In this document: piece after piece, positions 20,244-28,693 of the stretch
Layout of the letters: each line of letters starts with the position of its first letter
Position numbering within the stretch: the stretch's first letter is position 1
DNA from: Stutzerimonas kunmingensis
GTDB lineage: Bacteria > Pseudomonadota > Gammaproteobacteria > Pseudomonadales > Pseudomonadaceae
DNA: 64,000 nt
Direction: 5' to 3'
Assembly (NCBI RefSeq): GCF_021432085.1
Contig: NZ_CP090366.1
Location: 1,922,001 to 1,986,000 of the forward strand
Notes under the pieces: generated by a model
What the model saw: only the letters and a program-made list of their open reading frames with translations
Database searches by the model: none
What the model was told of the DNA's origin: nothing
Translations under genes and position numbers: made by a program

Positions 20244-21374
20244 ATGCCTATCCAGACCCTGTACCGCCTCGCCGAACTGCCCCCCGCCGAATGGGACGCG
20301 CTGCTGAGCGATGATCAGCCCTTCCTTCGTCACGCCTTCCTCTACGCGCTGGAAGACAGCGGCAGCGTGGGGGGGCGTAGCGGCTGGCAACCTGCCCATC
20401 TCCTGCTGCGCGACCCGCAGGGCGCGTTGCAGGCAGCCTTGCCGCTGTATCGCAAGTTTCATTCGTACGGTGAGTACGTGTTCGATTGGGCGTGGGCGGA
20501 TGCCTGCCAGCGGGCCGGCATCGCCTACTACCCCAAGCTGCTTTGCGCGGTGCCTTTCACCCCGGTCACCGGCAGTCGCCTGCTGGGCGACGTACAGGCT
20601 GCCGGTGAGCTGCTCGATGTACTCACCGCTGGGCTTGAAAGGCAGGAACTGTCGGGGCTTCACGTGAATTTCAGCGAGCCGCGGGCCGATCAGCTGCTGG
20701 CGGGGCGGGATGGCTGGCTGGAGCGCATCGGCTGCCAGTTTCATTGGCACAACCGTGGTTACCGGGATTTTCAGGACTTTCTCGATGCACTGACCTCGCG
20801 CAAGCGCAAACAGTTGCGCAAGGAACGCGAACAGGTGGCGGGGCAGGGCATCAGCTTCGAGTGGCGCGATGGGCACGAACTCAGCGAGGCGGAATGGGAT
20901 TTCGTCTATGCCTGCTACGCCAACACCTATCAGGTCCGCGGTCAGACGCCCTATCTGACTCGGCAATTCTTCAGCCTGTTGGCCGAGCGCATGCCGCAGG
21001 CGATTCGCGTGGTGCTGGCATTACAGGGTTCGAGGCCGGTGGCGATGGCCTTCAGCCTGCGCAGTGCGTCTGGCCTGTACGGTCGTTACTGGGGCTGTCT
21101 GGCGGAGTTTGACCGGCTGCACTTCGAGACGTGCTTCTACCAGGGTATCGATCAGGCCATCGCGGGCGGCCTGGAGCGGTTCGATGCCGGGACGCAGGGT
21201 GAGCACAAGCTCATTCGTGGCTTCGAGCCGGTGATCACGCGCTCCTGGCACTATCTGCAGCACCCCGGTTTGCGCGCCGCGGTAGCGGATTTCCTCCAGC
21301 AGGAACGTGCGGGGGTGCTGGCGTACGCCGAGGCGGCGCGCCAGGCGCTGCCGTACCGGCAGGCCGGCAGCTAG
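20244..21374 (+). CDS. FemAB-like GNAT family protein (PF04339 type)
   Basis: The 376-residue product belongs to the large GNAT/FemAB-like family described as peptidoglycan biosynthesis or recognition. Evidence is the pattern QPFLRHAFLYALEDSGSV near the start, a middle block with LTSRKRKQLRKEREQV, and the closing GLERFDAGTQGEHKLIRGFEP block. Its substrate has not been established in the family. The ATG at 20244 was chosen because the upstream stretch is the porin terminator; I see no good ribosome site, so expression may be weak. It is transcribed in the porin direction. Confidence 0.8.
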   Translation: MPIQTLYRLAELPPAEWDALLSDDQPFLRHAFLYALEDSGSVGGRSGWQPAHLLLRDPQGALQAALPLYRKFHSYGEYVFDWAWADACQRAGIAYYPKLLCAVPFTPVTGSRLLGDVQAAGELLDVLTAGLERQELSGLHVNFSEPRADQLLAGRDGWLERIGCQFHWHNRGYRDFQDFLDALTSRKRKQLRKEREQVAGQGISFEWRDGHELSEAEWDFVYACYANTYQVRGQTPYLTRQFFSLLAERMPQAIRVVLALQGSRPVAMAFSLRSASGLYGRYWGCLAEFDRLHFETCFYQGIDQAIAGGLERFDAGTQGEHKLIRGFEPVITRSWHYLQHPGLRAAVADFLQQERAGVLAYAEAARQALPYRQAGS

Positions 21375-21383
21375 TCGTTTGTC

Positions 21384-21806
21384 TCAGGCGTGGGAGGCGG
21401 CGCTGTTCTCCTCGTGGATCAGCAGCATGCGTTGCAGTTCGCTACGCAGCAGCGGGTCCTGGCATCCCGGCAGGTACTCGCGCAGTTTGCGGATCACCCA
21501 CTGCTGACCCCTGTCGATGAAGGGCAGACGCTCGTCCAGCGATTCGATAGCCATCGCCTTGCCGTAGAAGGCGCCGGTTTCCTTGTTGGGTTCCAGCCCC
21601 AGATGTTGCAGGCAGTTGAGCAGCAACTTGCAGCTTTCGATTTCGCCCTGGCGGACCTGCTCGAGCAGTTGCCGTTGCTCCGGTGTGCAGGGTTGTTGCA
21701 ACGAGTCGCCGGCCACCTTGGCCCCGGCGCGCTCCGCGCTGAGCAGGTCCTGCAGCAGCTGGGCTTCGCCTTCCGGGGTGTTCAGTGGGCTTTGTGGTTC
21801 GGTCAT
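21384..21806 (-). CDS. Conserved small helical protein (DUF6306-like)
   Basis: The 140-residue product is nearly all helical by composition. It has LLQDLLSAERAGAKVA near the N-terminus and a Glu-rich core (QVRQGEIESCKLLLNCL), which resembles a ferritin-like four-helix protein. I can place it only tentatively in DUF6306. It has no signal peptide or membrane segment. Start 21806 (MTEPQSPLN) is used rather than the in-frame ATG 33 bp upstream. It converges with the FemAB-like gene. Confidence 0.65.
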   Translation of the reverse strand: MTEPQSPLNTPEGEAQLLQDLLSAERAGAKVAGDSLQQPCTPEQRQLLEQVRQGEIESCKLLLNCLQHLGLEPNKETGAFYGKAMAIESLDERLPFIDRGQQWVIRKLREYLPGCQDPLLRSELQRMLLIHEENSAASHA

Positions 21807-21872
21807 GTCGCGATCTCCTGTCGGTTGAGGGTTTCGCACGCTGGCGGCAGCCGGGTATGTGCCGGCAGAAAT

Positions 21873-21896
21873 GAAAAGGGCCGGTGAACCGGCCCC
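21873..21896 (-). terminator. Intrinsic terminator of ppiA
   Basis: On the minus strand, the stem GGGCCGG / CCGGCCC with a 4-nt loop is followed by TTTTC. It lies directly after the cyclophilin stop. Confidence 0.75.
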
Positions 21897-21903
21897 TCGG
21901 GGA

Positions 21904-22458
21904 TCAGAGTTTCTTCGCGGTGATGATCTTCACCGGGGTCAGCGGCACGTTCTGCATCATGGCGCGGTTGCCGGTGGGCACCTGGGCGATCTGGTCGACC
22001 ACCTCCATGCCGCGTACGACCTTGGCGAACACCGCGTAGCCAAAGTCGCGGCCACCGTGATCGAGGAAATCGTTGTCGCGATGGTTGATGAAGAACTGGC
22101 TGGTAGCCGAATTCACGTTCTGGGTCCGGGCCATTGCGACGGTGCCGCGCACGTTGTGCAGCCCATTGTCCGCCTCGTTCTTGATCGGGGCCTTGGTCGG
22201 CTTCTGGTTCAGGCCTTCGCCGAAGCCGCCGCCCTGGACCATGAAACCTGGAATGACGCGGTGGAACACGGTGCCGTCATAAAAGCCGCTGTCGACGTAG
22301 CCGAGGAAGTTCTCGACGCTGATCGGTGCCTTTTCCGCTTCGAGCTCCAGCTCGATCTCGCCCATGCTGGTGGTCAGCAGTACGCGAGGGTTTTCCGCGG
22401 CGAACAGGTTGCCGGCCAGCAGAACGGTACAGGCGGCGAGGGCGATGCGTTTCAACAT
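21904..22458 (-). CDS. ppiA: Periplasmic peptidyl-prolyl cis-trans isomerase A (cyclophilin)
   Basis: This 184-residue cyclophilin isomerises X-Pro bonds during folding in the periplasm. Residues 1-20 form a signal peptide ([20 protein letters not shown]). The cyclophilin core reads [14 protein letters not shown], with the active-site Arg in FHRV, then the GTVAMAR and [14 protein letters not shown] blocks. Start 22458 gives a normal signal peptide; an upstream in-frame ATG at 22518 would hide it. The adjoining LysR gene ends 29 bp upstream on the same strand. Confidence 0.94.
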   Translation of the reverse strand: MLKRIALAACTVLLAGNLFAAENPRVLLTTSMGEIELELEAEKAPISVENFLGYVDSGFYDGTVFHRVIPGFMVQGGGFGEGLNQKPTKAPIKNEADNGLHNVRGTVAMARTQNVNSATSQFFINHRDNDFLDHGGRDFGYAVFAKVVRGMEVVDQIAQVPTGNRAMMQNVPLTPVKIITAKKL

Positions 22459-22486
22459 GATGTCTTTCCTGATGTTGGGGAAGCTG

Positions 22487-23395
22487 TCAGCCGGCCAGTG
22501 GAGTGGCCTGGCCAGCATCGTACGTCTTGATCAGCTCGATGAGAATCCGGGTAGCCGGCCCGAGCGGTCTGTCGTGGTTAGTGTAGAGATAGAACAGTGG
22601 CCGGCGAATACTGCCTTGGACCAGTGGCAGCGGCTTGAGTATGCCCTCGGCCAGTTCGCGCCCGATCAGATGCCGGGGCAGCCAGGCGAAGCCCAGACCG
22701 CTGCTGACGAAGGCCACGGAAGTCGCCAGGCTGCCCACCGTCCAGCGCTGTTCGGCACCCAGCCATCCGGCATCACGAGGTTGGCGCAGGCCCGTATCAC
22801 GCACCACAATCTGCATCTGGCTCTGCAGGTCCTGCACGCTGAGCTTGCGTCCGAGCTGGTGAAGGGCATGGTTGGCGTGTGCCACGGCGACGAACTCCAC
22901 GGTACTGAGCTCGCTGCCCAGATAGCCGGTGATGTCCAGGCCGCTGATGGCGAGGTCCGCGGTGCCGTCCTTGAGCACTTCCTCGACCCCGGAGAGCACT
23001 TCCTCGCGCAGGCGCACCCGGCAGCCGCGGCTCTTTGGCATGAATTCGGTGAGCGCCTGGATCAGCTTGGCGCTGGGGTAGGCGGCATCGACAACCAGGC
23101 GCACCTCGGCTTCCCAGCCTTGTTCCATGTGGTGCGCCAGTTCTTCCAGCTGACTGGCCTGTGTGACCAGCTGTCGCGACCGGCGCAGCAGCACTTCTCC
23201 TGCCTCGGTCAGCACTGCCTTGCGCCCGTCTATGCGCAATAGCGGCACGCCCAGTTGTTCCTGCATGCGTGCCACGGTGTAGCTGACCGAAGACTGCGAC
23301 CGATGCAGCGCTTCGGCCGCCTGGGCGAAGCCGCCGTGATCGATGACCGCCTGCAGGGTGCGCCACTGATCGAGGGTCACACGGGGCACTTTCAT
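22487..23395 (-). CDS. LysR family transcriptional regulator
   Basis: The 302-residue regulator has the N-terminal winged helix ([21 protein letters not shown] then a recognition helix [15 protein letters not shown]). The C-terminal portion is a two-lobed effector-binding domain starting around residue 90. The ligand is unknown. Start [11 protein letters not shown] at 23395 is chosen because it fits the family and leaves a 61-bp gap to the divergent small secreted protein gene, the usual place for a LysR operator. It is followed on the same strand by ppiA. Confidence 0.88.
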   Translation of the reverse strand: MKVPRVTLDQWRTLQAVIDHGGFAQAAEALHRSQSSVSYTVARMQEQLGVPLLRIDGRKAVLTEAGEVLLRRSRQLVTQASQLEELAHHMEQGWEAEVRLVVDAAYPSAKLIQALTEFMPKSRGCRVRLREEVLSGVEEVLKDGTADLAISGLDITGYLGSELSTVEFVAVAHANHALHQLGRKLSVQDLQSQMQIVVRDTGLRQPRDAGWLGAEQRWTVGSLATSVAFVSSGLGFAWLPRHLIGRELAEGILKPLPLVQGSIRRPLFYLYTNHDRPLGPATRILIELIKTYDAGQATPLAG

Positions 23396-23456
23396 TCCTT
23401 CGGTTCCTTTAGCAAGGTCTGTTAGGCTGGCCACTCTGTAGAGGAGCCCAGTCAAA

Positions 23457-23777
23457 ATGAAAACAATCGGTTACCTACTCGTCGCCTTGCTGCCACTCAC
23501 GGCCAATGCGGTCACTTATCCGGTAGACGTCGAGCAGCAGCTCAACGGCGCGGAGATCACCGTCACCCCGCAGACCATTGATCGTGACCTCGCCGGGCTA
23601 CTGCTGCTCAACTATGGGGGCACGGCTGCAGTGTGTACCGCCGTGTTCCAGAACGGCCCGGAAGCGCCGCGCACGCGACGCACGGAGTTGCAACCAGGTG
23701 AGCGCAAGGCACTGACGTCCAAGTTCAAGCGCGACGTGATTCGCCTGCGCATCAAGTTGACCTGCCAGCCAGAGTAG
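23457..23777 (+). CDS. Small secreted protein, unknown function
   Basis: The 106-residue product begins with a signal peptide (MKTIGYLLVALLPLTANA) and has two cysteines (CTAVF and the C-terminal LTCQ) that may form a disulfide in the periplasm. Related pseudomonad proteins have been called 3-phosphoglycerate kinase in error; nothing here resembles that enzyme. It is divergent from the LysR gene with a 61-bp gap, so it is the likeliest target of that regulator. That is inference. Confidence 0.7.
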   Translation: MKTIGYLLVALLPLTANAVTYPVDVEQQLNGAEITVTPQTIDRDLAGLLLLNYGGTAAVCTAVFQNGPEAPRTRRTELQPGERKALTSKFKRDVIRLRIKLTCQPE

Positions 23778-23823
23778 GACGCTAGGCTGCCCTCATCGCG
23801 CGGGCTGCCTGAACGCGAACCGA

Positions 23824-24258
23824 TCAATCCAGTATGTTCTCGAGTATTTCGTAAACGATGCCGGTGGCGATGGCGACCAGAACCACGTCGCGGCCGATCT
23901 GTTTCCACTCGTAGCCTTCGTAGCGCGGCAGGCGTCCCAGCAGGCGGCTGTCCATGTTCTTGGCGATGCCCGGCGGTAGCGGCTTGCCGCGCGCCAGATT
24001 CTTCTGGATGCCCGGTGGCAGAGACGAGACCGGCGCTAGCAGATCGCGATGACTACGCAGGGTGATGCGGACCGAACCAATGTCCACCGACGGACCCTGG
24101 TAGCGATGCGGCTGCTGTGCCGAAGGCTGATGCTGTTGTGCGCGGTCGGGCTTGCCCTTGCCAGGGTGATCACTGTTCGGCTGCGCGGCGCCGGCAGCGG
24201 CGTATAACGCCAGTGAAAGTGCGCCAGTCAGCAATACCACTCGCTTTTTGGACATCAT
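23824..24258 (-). CDS. CigR-like (anti-virulence regulator family) membrane-anchored protein
   Basis: The 144-residue product has an N-terminal signal or anchor segment, a polar Gln/His/Pro-rich linker and a C-terminal hydrophobic helix (VVLVAIATGIVYEILE). The block SLPPGIQKNLARGKPLPPGIAKN matches the CigR/RcnB-like family. In Salmonella CigR limits virulence; a role here is unknown. Start 24258 or the next Met at 24255 cannot be distinguished. It is convergent with the small secreted protein gene and divergent from the DEAD-box helicase gene. Confidence 0.75.
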   Translation of the reverse strand: MMSKKRVVLLTGALSLALYAAAGAAQPNSDHPGKGKPDRAQQHQPSAQQPHRYQGPSVDIGSVRITLRSHRDLLAPVSSLPPGIQKNLARGKPLPPGIAKNMDSRLLGRLPRYEGYEWKQIGRDVVLVAIATGIVYEILENILD

Positions 24259-24407
24259 GCGAACCTCTTGAGTATTAAGCCGCTTCGATCTCCTCAGCTT
24301 AGCCTGTGTTTGCCTGGGAAAACATGGCGACCGTTACAGAACGCGCCTTTGCCCTGCAGACGAGTTACCCTATGCCATTGTTTTTTTCGACCTCCGAGGT
24401 AGCTCCC

Positions 24408-25739
24408 TTGTTTGACCAATTCGCCCTGCACGAACGCCTGCTAAAGGCCGTCGCCGAACTCAAATTCGTCGAGCCGACTCCAGTGCAGGTGGCGGCCATT
24501 CCGCCGGCGCTGGAAGGGCGTGACCTGCGGGTGACGGCACAGACTGGCAGCGGCAAGACCGCCGCCTTCGTACTGCCGATGCTCAATCGGCTGATTGGCG
24601 ATGCCGTGGTGCGCACCGATGTTCGGGCGCTGATTCTGTTGCCGACCCGAGAGCTGGCGCAGCAGACGCTGAAGGAGGTCGAGCGTTTCTCGCAATTCAC
24701 CTTCATCAAGTCGGCGATGATTACCGGTGGCGAGGACTTCAAGGTCCAGGCCGCAGTCATGCGCAAGGTGCCGGACATTCTCATCGGCACGCCTGGGCGC
24801 ATGATCGAGCACCTGAATGCCGGCACGCTGGTCCTCAAGGATGTCGAGATGCTGATCCTCGACGAAGCCGACCGCATGCTCGACATGGGCTTTGCCGAGG
24901 ACGTGCAGCGTCTGGTCGGCGAGTGCGCCAAACGCCAGCAGACGCTGCTGTTTTCCGCGACCAGTGGCGGCGCCGCGCTGCGCGAGATGACCGCCAGCGT
25001 GCTGCGCGATCCGCTGCACCTGCAGCTCAACCGCGTTAGCGAACTCAACGAAGGCACGCGCCAGCAGATCATCACTGCCGAAAACACCGAACATAAGGAA
25101 AAGTTGGTGCACTGGCTGCTCGCCAACGAGACGTACAAGAAGGCAGTGATCTTCACCAACACCCGCGTACAGGCCGACCGCCTCTACGGCCGGCTCGTTG
25201 CCGAGGGCGTGAAGGCGTTCGTGCTGCATGGCGACAAGGACCAGAAAGACCGCAAGCTGGCGATCGACCGGGTCAAGGAAGGCGGCGTCAAGGTGCTGGT
25301 CGCGACCGACGTGGCGGCGCGCGGGCTGGATATCGAAGGGCTGGATCTGGTGATCAACTTCGACATGCCGCGCTCGGGCGACGAGTACGTGCACCGTATC
25401 GGTCGTACGGGGCGCGCCGGTGGCGAAGGGCTGGCGATCTCGCTGATCTGCCACAACGACTGGAACCTGATGTCGAGCATCGAGCGTTATCTCAAGCAGC
25501 GTTTCGAGCGGCGGGTGATCAAGGGGCTGAAAGGCAGCTACATGGGCCCGAAGAACCTTAAAGCATCGGGCAAGGCAGCTGGCACCAAGAAGAAAAAGAT
25601 CGAAAAGAAGAAAGGCACCGAGAAGAAATCCAAACCTGCCGGCAAGCGCCCGAATGGCGCCAAGCGCGAGTCACCGTCGCCGGTGGTGAGCCAGGATGGC
25701 ATGGCGCCGCTCAAGCGCAAGAAGCCGACGGCCGAGTAA
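24408..25739 (+). CDS. DEAD-box ATP-dependent RNA helicase
   Basis: The 443-residue helicase shows the Q motif (FVEPTPVQVAAIPP), motif I AQTGSGKT, Ia PTRELAQQ, Ib TPGRMIEHL, II DEADRM, III SAT, V VATDVAARGLD and VI HRIGRTGRAGG. A short, lysine-rich C-terminal tail may bind RNA. It probably unwinds structured RNA in ribosome assembly or mRNA decay. I chose TTG 24408 as the start because GAGG lies 8 bp upstream and the close family begins with the following FALHERLLKAVAEL. In-frame ATGs at 24372 and 24306 add sequence that the family lacks. Confidence 0.9.
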   Translation: MFDQFALHERLLKAVAELKFVEPTPVQVAAIPPALEGRDLRVTAQTGSGKTAAFVLPMLNRLIGDAVVRTDVRALILLPTRELAQQTLKEVERFSQFTFIKSAMITGGEDFKVQAAVMRKVPDILIGTPGRMIEHLNAGTLVLKDVEMLILDEADRMLDMGFAEDVQRLVGECAKRQQTLLFSATSGGAALREMTASVLRDPLHLQLNRVSELNEGTRQQIITAENTEHKEKLVHWLLANETYKKAVIFTNTRVQADRLYGRLVAEGVKAFVLHGDKDQKDRKLAIDRVKEGGVKVLVATDVAARGLDIEGLDLVINFDMPRSGDEYVHRIGRTGRAGGEGLAISLICHNDWNLMSSIERYLKQRFERRVIKGLKGSYMGPKNLKASGKAAGTKKKKIEKKKGTEKKSKPAGKRPNGAKRESPSPVVSQDGMAPLKRKKPTAE

Positions 25740-25750
25740 CCGTCGGCCTT
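25723..25750. terminator. Hairpin at the end of the DEAD-box gene
   Basis: An 8-bp stem (GCCGACGG / CCGTCGGC) with an 8-nt loop contains the helicase stop codon. It is followed by only a short T-poor tract (CCTTCAG), so it is a weak terminator candidate between convergent genes. Confidence 0.4.
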
Positions 25751-25755
25751 CAGCC

Positions 25756-26052
25756 TCAGCGCTGCGCGTCGGCCGGTGGGATGTCGGCCTCGCGTTCCGC
25801 TTCCTCGATCTGCTTCAGACGCTTGTCATAGGCCTCGCACTCGTCGCCCAACTGGTCGGCGGTGCGCTTGGCTTCCATCTGGCGAATCTCCTCATTGATT
25901 TCCTTGGCGCGCTCCGGATTGCTCTTGGTGAGCTGATTGACGCGTTCGGCCAGCTGTTCGGCCTTGGCATTCACTTCGTCCGGGGTGCACGCGGCGTGCA
26001 CGGTCGGGCTGGCCAGTGCGGCGGCGGTCAGGGCAATCATCAGCAATTTCAT
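25756..26052 (-). CDS. Small periplasmic helical protein, unknown function
   Basis: The 98-residue product has a signal peptide (MKLLMIALTAAALASPTVHA, cleaved before ACTPDE) and then an entirely helical, charged region (EQLAERVNQLTKSNPERA) that looks like a coiled coil. Two cysteines (ACTP, DECEA) could form a disulfide. No family is recognised. Start 26052 has GAGGAGCG upstream; an in-frame ATG at 26070 is less likely. It converges with the DEAD-box gene. Confidence 0.7.
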   Translation of the reverse strand: MKLLMIALTAAALASPTVHAACTPDEVNAKAEQLAERVNQLTKSNPERAKEINEEIRQMEAKRTADQLGDECEAYDKRLKQIEEAEREADIPPADAQR

Positions 26053-26196
26053 GGCTCGCTCCTCGTTCAATCGGTCTGAACGGTGGATCGCAGCGCAGCC
26101 GCTTTAGTTCAGACAACGAACCGGTCGACGTGGTGAAAGGTCCCAATCAGTAGGCGCCTCATTCGCGAGGCGGACATCTGCTGAGGGAGAACGACC

Positions 26197-26574
26197 ATGA
26201 GCTATAACTGGGGCCTTATCCAGCGTCTGTTGCATGAAGTTCAACGCGGCGCCAATGACAGTTTCAAGCCACGCCACTACGCCGAAGAACATGCGACGCA
26301 GATGGAAAGTGAAGGTCAGCCGATGCCGAATCTTGACAGCCTGCGTGCCGAGGCGGCCGACTACGAAAGCTTGCTATTCGAAGGTGGCTTCATTGTTTCG
26401 CGGCCCGAGGAGGAGGGCGGCAATGGCGAGAATTTCGTCCTTACCGAGCGCGGCTCGCGTTTGCTGGCGATTCTCGACGATCCACAGGAGACGCAGCGCC
26501 AGCACTTGGCGGAAAAGGGCGATGCGGCGCTAGTGCCGGAAGTGTTCGACGAGATGGCGGCCGGTCGCCCATGA
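26197..26574 (+). CDS. Small winged-helix-like protein (DUF2513-type resemblance)
   Basis: The 125-residue product begins MSYNWGLIQRLLHEV and has a middle pattern (ADYESLLFEGGFI, then FVLTERGSRLLAIL). This resembles the winged-helix fold of DUF2513 phage and bacterial regulators, and similar pseudomonad proteins are annotated as transcriptional regulators. I cannot show DNA binding. The ATG at 26197 has GAGGGAGA upstream. It ends 12 bp before the LysR gene on the opposite strand. Confidence 0.6.
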   Translation: MSYNWGLIQRLLHEVQRGANDSFKPRHYAEEHATQMESEGQPMPNLDSLRAEAADYESLLFEGGFIVSRPEEEGGNGENFVLTERGSRLLAILDDPQETQRQHLAEKGDAALVPEVFDEMAAGRP

Positions 26575-26586
26575 CCGGCGTTGTCG

Positions 26587-27396
26587 TTACAGGCGAAAGC
26601 CATCGGCGATGTAGCCGGCGAGCGTTTCGCTGACCGGTGACTGCTGCTGCGGGTTGCGCAGCAGCACGATGCTGGTTTGAGGCAGGCGCGGCAGGCCCTC
26701 CTTTTCACCGAGTATCTGCAGATCGGCAGGAATCAGGCTCTGCAGCTGCGCGGTCAGCGCCAATCCTGCCCCCACGATCGCCATGATCGCCGACAGGCTC
26801 GGGCTGCTATAGGCGATCCGGTACTCGATTTCCCGCGCATCCAGCGCATTGCATACCCAGGCGCGACAGAAACAATCGGTATTGAACGTTGCCAGCGGCA
26901 GGGGGCGATGCTCATGCAGGTCGAAGCCCGGGGCGGCGGCCCAGACCACGTGCTCCTGGCGCAACAACTGGCCAATCTCGGTGCCCGGTTCGCGGGTGAC
27001 GATGCTCAGGTCCAGATCCCGTCGCTGCAACAACTGGGTCGATGGCTCGCAATGCACCTCGACTTGCACCAGCGGATACGCCTGGGCGAAGCGCGAAAGA
27101 ATGCCGGGTAGAAAGCGCATGACATAGTCGTCCGGCGTGCCGATGCGTACCGCGCCGACCATGTGTGGCTGGCGCAGGGTGGTCATGACTTCGCCGTGCA
27201 GTTTGAGAATGCGCCGCGCGTAGCCCAGCAGTATCTGGCCCTCGGCAGTAAACCTGACCTGCCGACCGTTGCGCTCGAATAGCGGACGCTGCAACACATC
27301 CTCTTCCAGGCGTTTCATCTGCATGCTCACCGCCGACTGGGTGCGGTTCACCGCGGCTGCGGCACGGGTGAAACCGCCGTGGTCAGCGATGGCCAC
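26587..27396 (-). CDS. LysR family transcriptional regulator with missing canonical start
   Basis: The regulator has the HTH recognition helix (RTQSAVSMQMKRLEED) and a two-lobed effector domain (from about residue 80), with LysR-type blocks such as RIGTPDDYVMRFLP. The first canonical start codon is GTG 27396 (read here), which removes the beginning of the winged helix. The conserved N-terminus IANYPNIDTELLRSF continues upstream in frame to an ATA codon at 27441-27439. GAGGA lies about 7 bp before that ATA, at normal Shine-Dalgarno spacing. An in-frame TGA follows just upstream. The natural start may be ATA, or the gene may be damaged. The ligand is unknown. Confidence 0.75.
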   Translation of the reverse strand: MAIADHGGFTRAAAAVNRTQSAVSMQMKRLEEDVLQRPLFERNGRQVRFTAEGQILLGYARRILKLHGEVMTTLRQPHMVGAVRIGTPDDYVMRFLPGILSRFAQAYPLVQVEVHCEPSTQLLQRRDLDLSIVTREPGTEIGQLLRQEHVVWAAAPGFDLHEHRPLPLATFNTDCFCRAWVCNALDAREIEYRIAYSSPSLSAIMAIVGAGLALTAQLQSLIPADLQILGEKEGLPRLPQTSIVLLRNPQQQSPVSETLAGYIADGFRL

Positions 27397-27537
27397 GAAG
27401 CTGCGCAGCAGCTCGGTGTCGATATTCGGGTAGTTGGCTATTCATCAATCCTCGAGATGCAAGGCATCAGGAACATTCGTTGGATTGATCTTAATCCGGG
27501 CGCGAGACTGACGCCAACCCAACTGGAGGGCGTCGTG

Positions 27538-27774
27538 ATGAACATGCACAAAGTCGCTTTGCAATCTTTCCACCTGCCGAAGGCACTTCGGGCACCCGCG
27601 CCGGGATTGCTGCTGCAGGCCTGGCACAAGCTGCAGCGCTGGAGCGAACTGGCACGCCAACGGCGCCAGCTGGCCGCGCTCGGTGACGACATGCTCAAGG
27701 ACATCGGCCGCAGCCGTGCCGACATCGAATGGGAAGTGAACCGGCCGTTCTGGGACGACCCTGATCGTCAGTGA
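27538..27774 (+). CDS. DUF1127 domain protein
   Basis: The 78-residue protein ends with the DUF1127 block (RRQLAALGDDMLKDIGRSRADIEWE), a small basic helical domain found in many proteobacterial stress-response and RNA-associated proteins. The ATG at 27538 has GGAGGG 8 bp upstream. Its last 7 bp overlap the convergent TSUP gene. It is divergent from the LysR gene, whose coding region begins about 95 bp away; such LysR/DUF1127 pairs occur elsewhere in pseudomonads, so the LysR protein may control it. Confidence 0.8.
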   Translation: MNMHKVALQSFHLPKALRAPAPGLLLQAWHKLQRWSELARQRRQLAALGDDMLKDIGRSRADIEWEVNRPFWDDPDRQ

Positions 27775-28523
27775 CCCAGCACCAGCTTTTGAATCCCCAG
27801 CGACAGGCTGACGGTGACCAACATGAGCGCGAACAGGCGCTGCAGCAGACTGCTGTTGAGGTATTGCGCCAAGCGGTTGCCGGCCAGCACGCCGAAGGCA
27901 CCGCCCAGCGCCAGGCCGCCGAGCAGCGGTAGTGGTGGCTCGGCATCGGTAAGGTAGAGCAGGAAGCCACCGCCGCTGACGACGGCGATCACCGCCATCG
28001 ATGTGGCCATGGCGCTGAGCAGCGATAGCGAAGTAAACCAGAGCAGCGCCGGGACGATGAGAAAGCCGCCGCCGACACCCATCAGCCCGGAGAGCAGTCC
28101 AACGCCAACGCCGATGCCCAGCAGCGCCAGCTGTCGATCCTCGACGTTCTCCTTGGCCGGCAGGTTGGCGCCGCGCCACATGCGCCAGGCGGACCACAGC
28201 ACCAACAGGCAGAAACCGATGATCAGTGCGCGCTCCGGTATGAACTGCCCGAGCCATTGACCGGCAGCGTTGCCCGGCAAGCCGCAGACAGCCAGCAGCA
28301 TGACCGGGCGCCAGGCGACCTGGCCGAGCCGCGCCCGCGGAATCGCGCCGATGAGTGCGGACATGGCCACCGCACCGAGGCTGACGCCGATGGCATCGCG
28401 CAATGGCAGGTGCAGGCTGAGTAGCAGGGGCAGGGCGACCAACGAGCCACCGGCGCCGGTGAGGCCAAGCAAGAGGCCGAGAATGAGGCCGATGCCCAGT
28501 GCTTCCAGCAGTAGAACGTCCAT
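27768..28523 (-). CDS. TSUP family membrane transporter (TauE/SafE-like)
   Basis: The 251-residue integral membrane protein has about eight hydrophobic segments and the two glycine-rich repeats typical of the TauE/SafE family (GLTGAGGSLVALPLLL at about 20-35 and SGLMGVGGGFLIVPALL at about 140-156). The family exports sulfite, sulfoacetate or other small anions; the substrate here is unknown. The ATG at 28523 was chosen (MDVLLLEALGIGL). The 170 bp to the next gene on the same strand hold no recognised site. Confidence 0.88.
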   Translation of the reverse strand: MDVLLLEALGIGLILGLLLGLTGAGGSLVALPLLLSLHLPLRDAIGVSLGAVAMSALIGAIPRARLGQVAWRPVMLLAVCGLPGNAAGQWLGQFIPERALIIGFCLLVLWSAWRMWRGANLPAKENVEDRQLALLGIGVGVGLLSGLMGVGGGFLIVPALLWFTSLSLLSAMATSMAVIAVVSGGGFLLYLTDAEPPLPLLGGLALGGAFGVLAGNRLAQYLNSSLLQRLFALMLVTVSLSLGIQKLVLGH

Positions 28524-28693
28524 CAGGCAAAGCTGCCGGATGCCAGGGGAATGGTAGGGACCGTATCGGTTTGCATGCGTGCTCCGTCGTCAGCGTTCCA
28601 TCGTCCATCGTTGGTACGCTCGCGCTGGCGAGCGTTCCTTGGATGAACGGCGGGTCGCAGTGGTGCCACGCACCCGCCGACGGAGTGTAAGGC

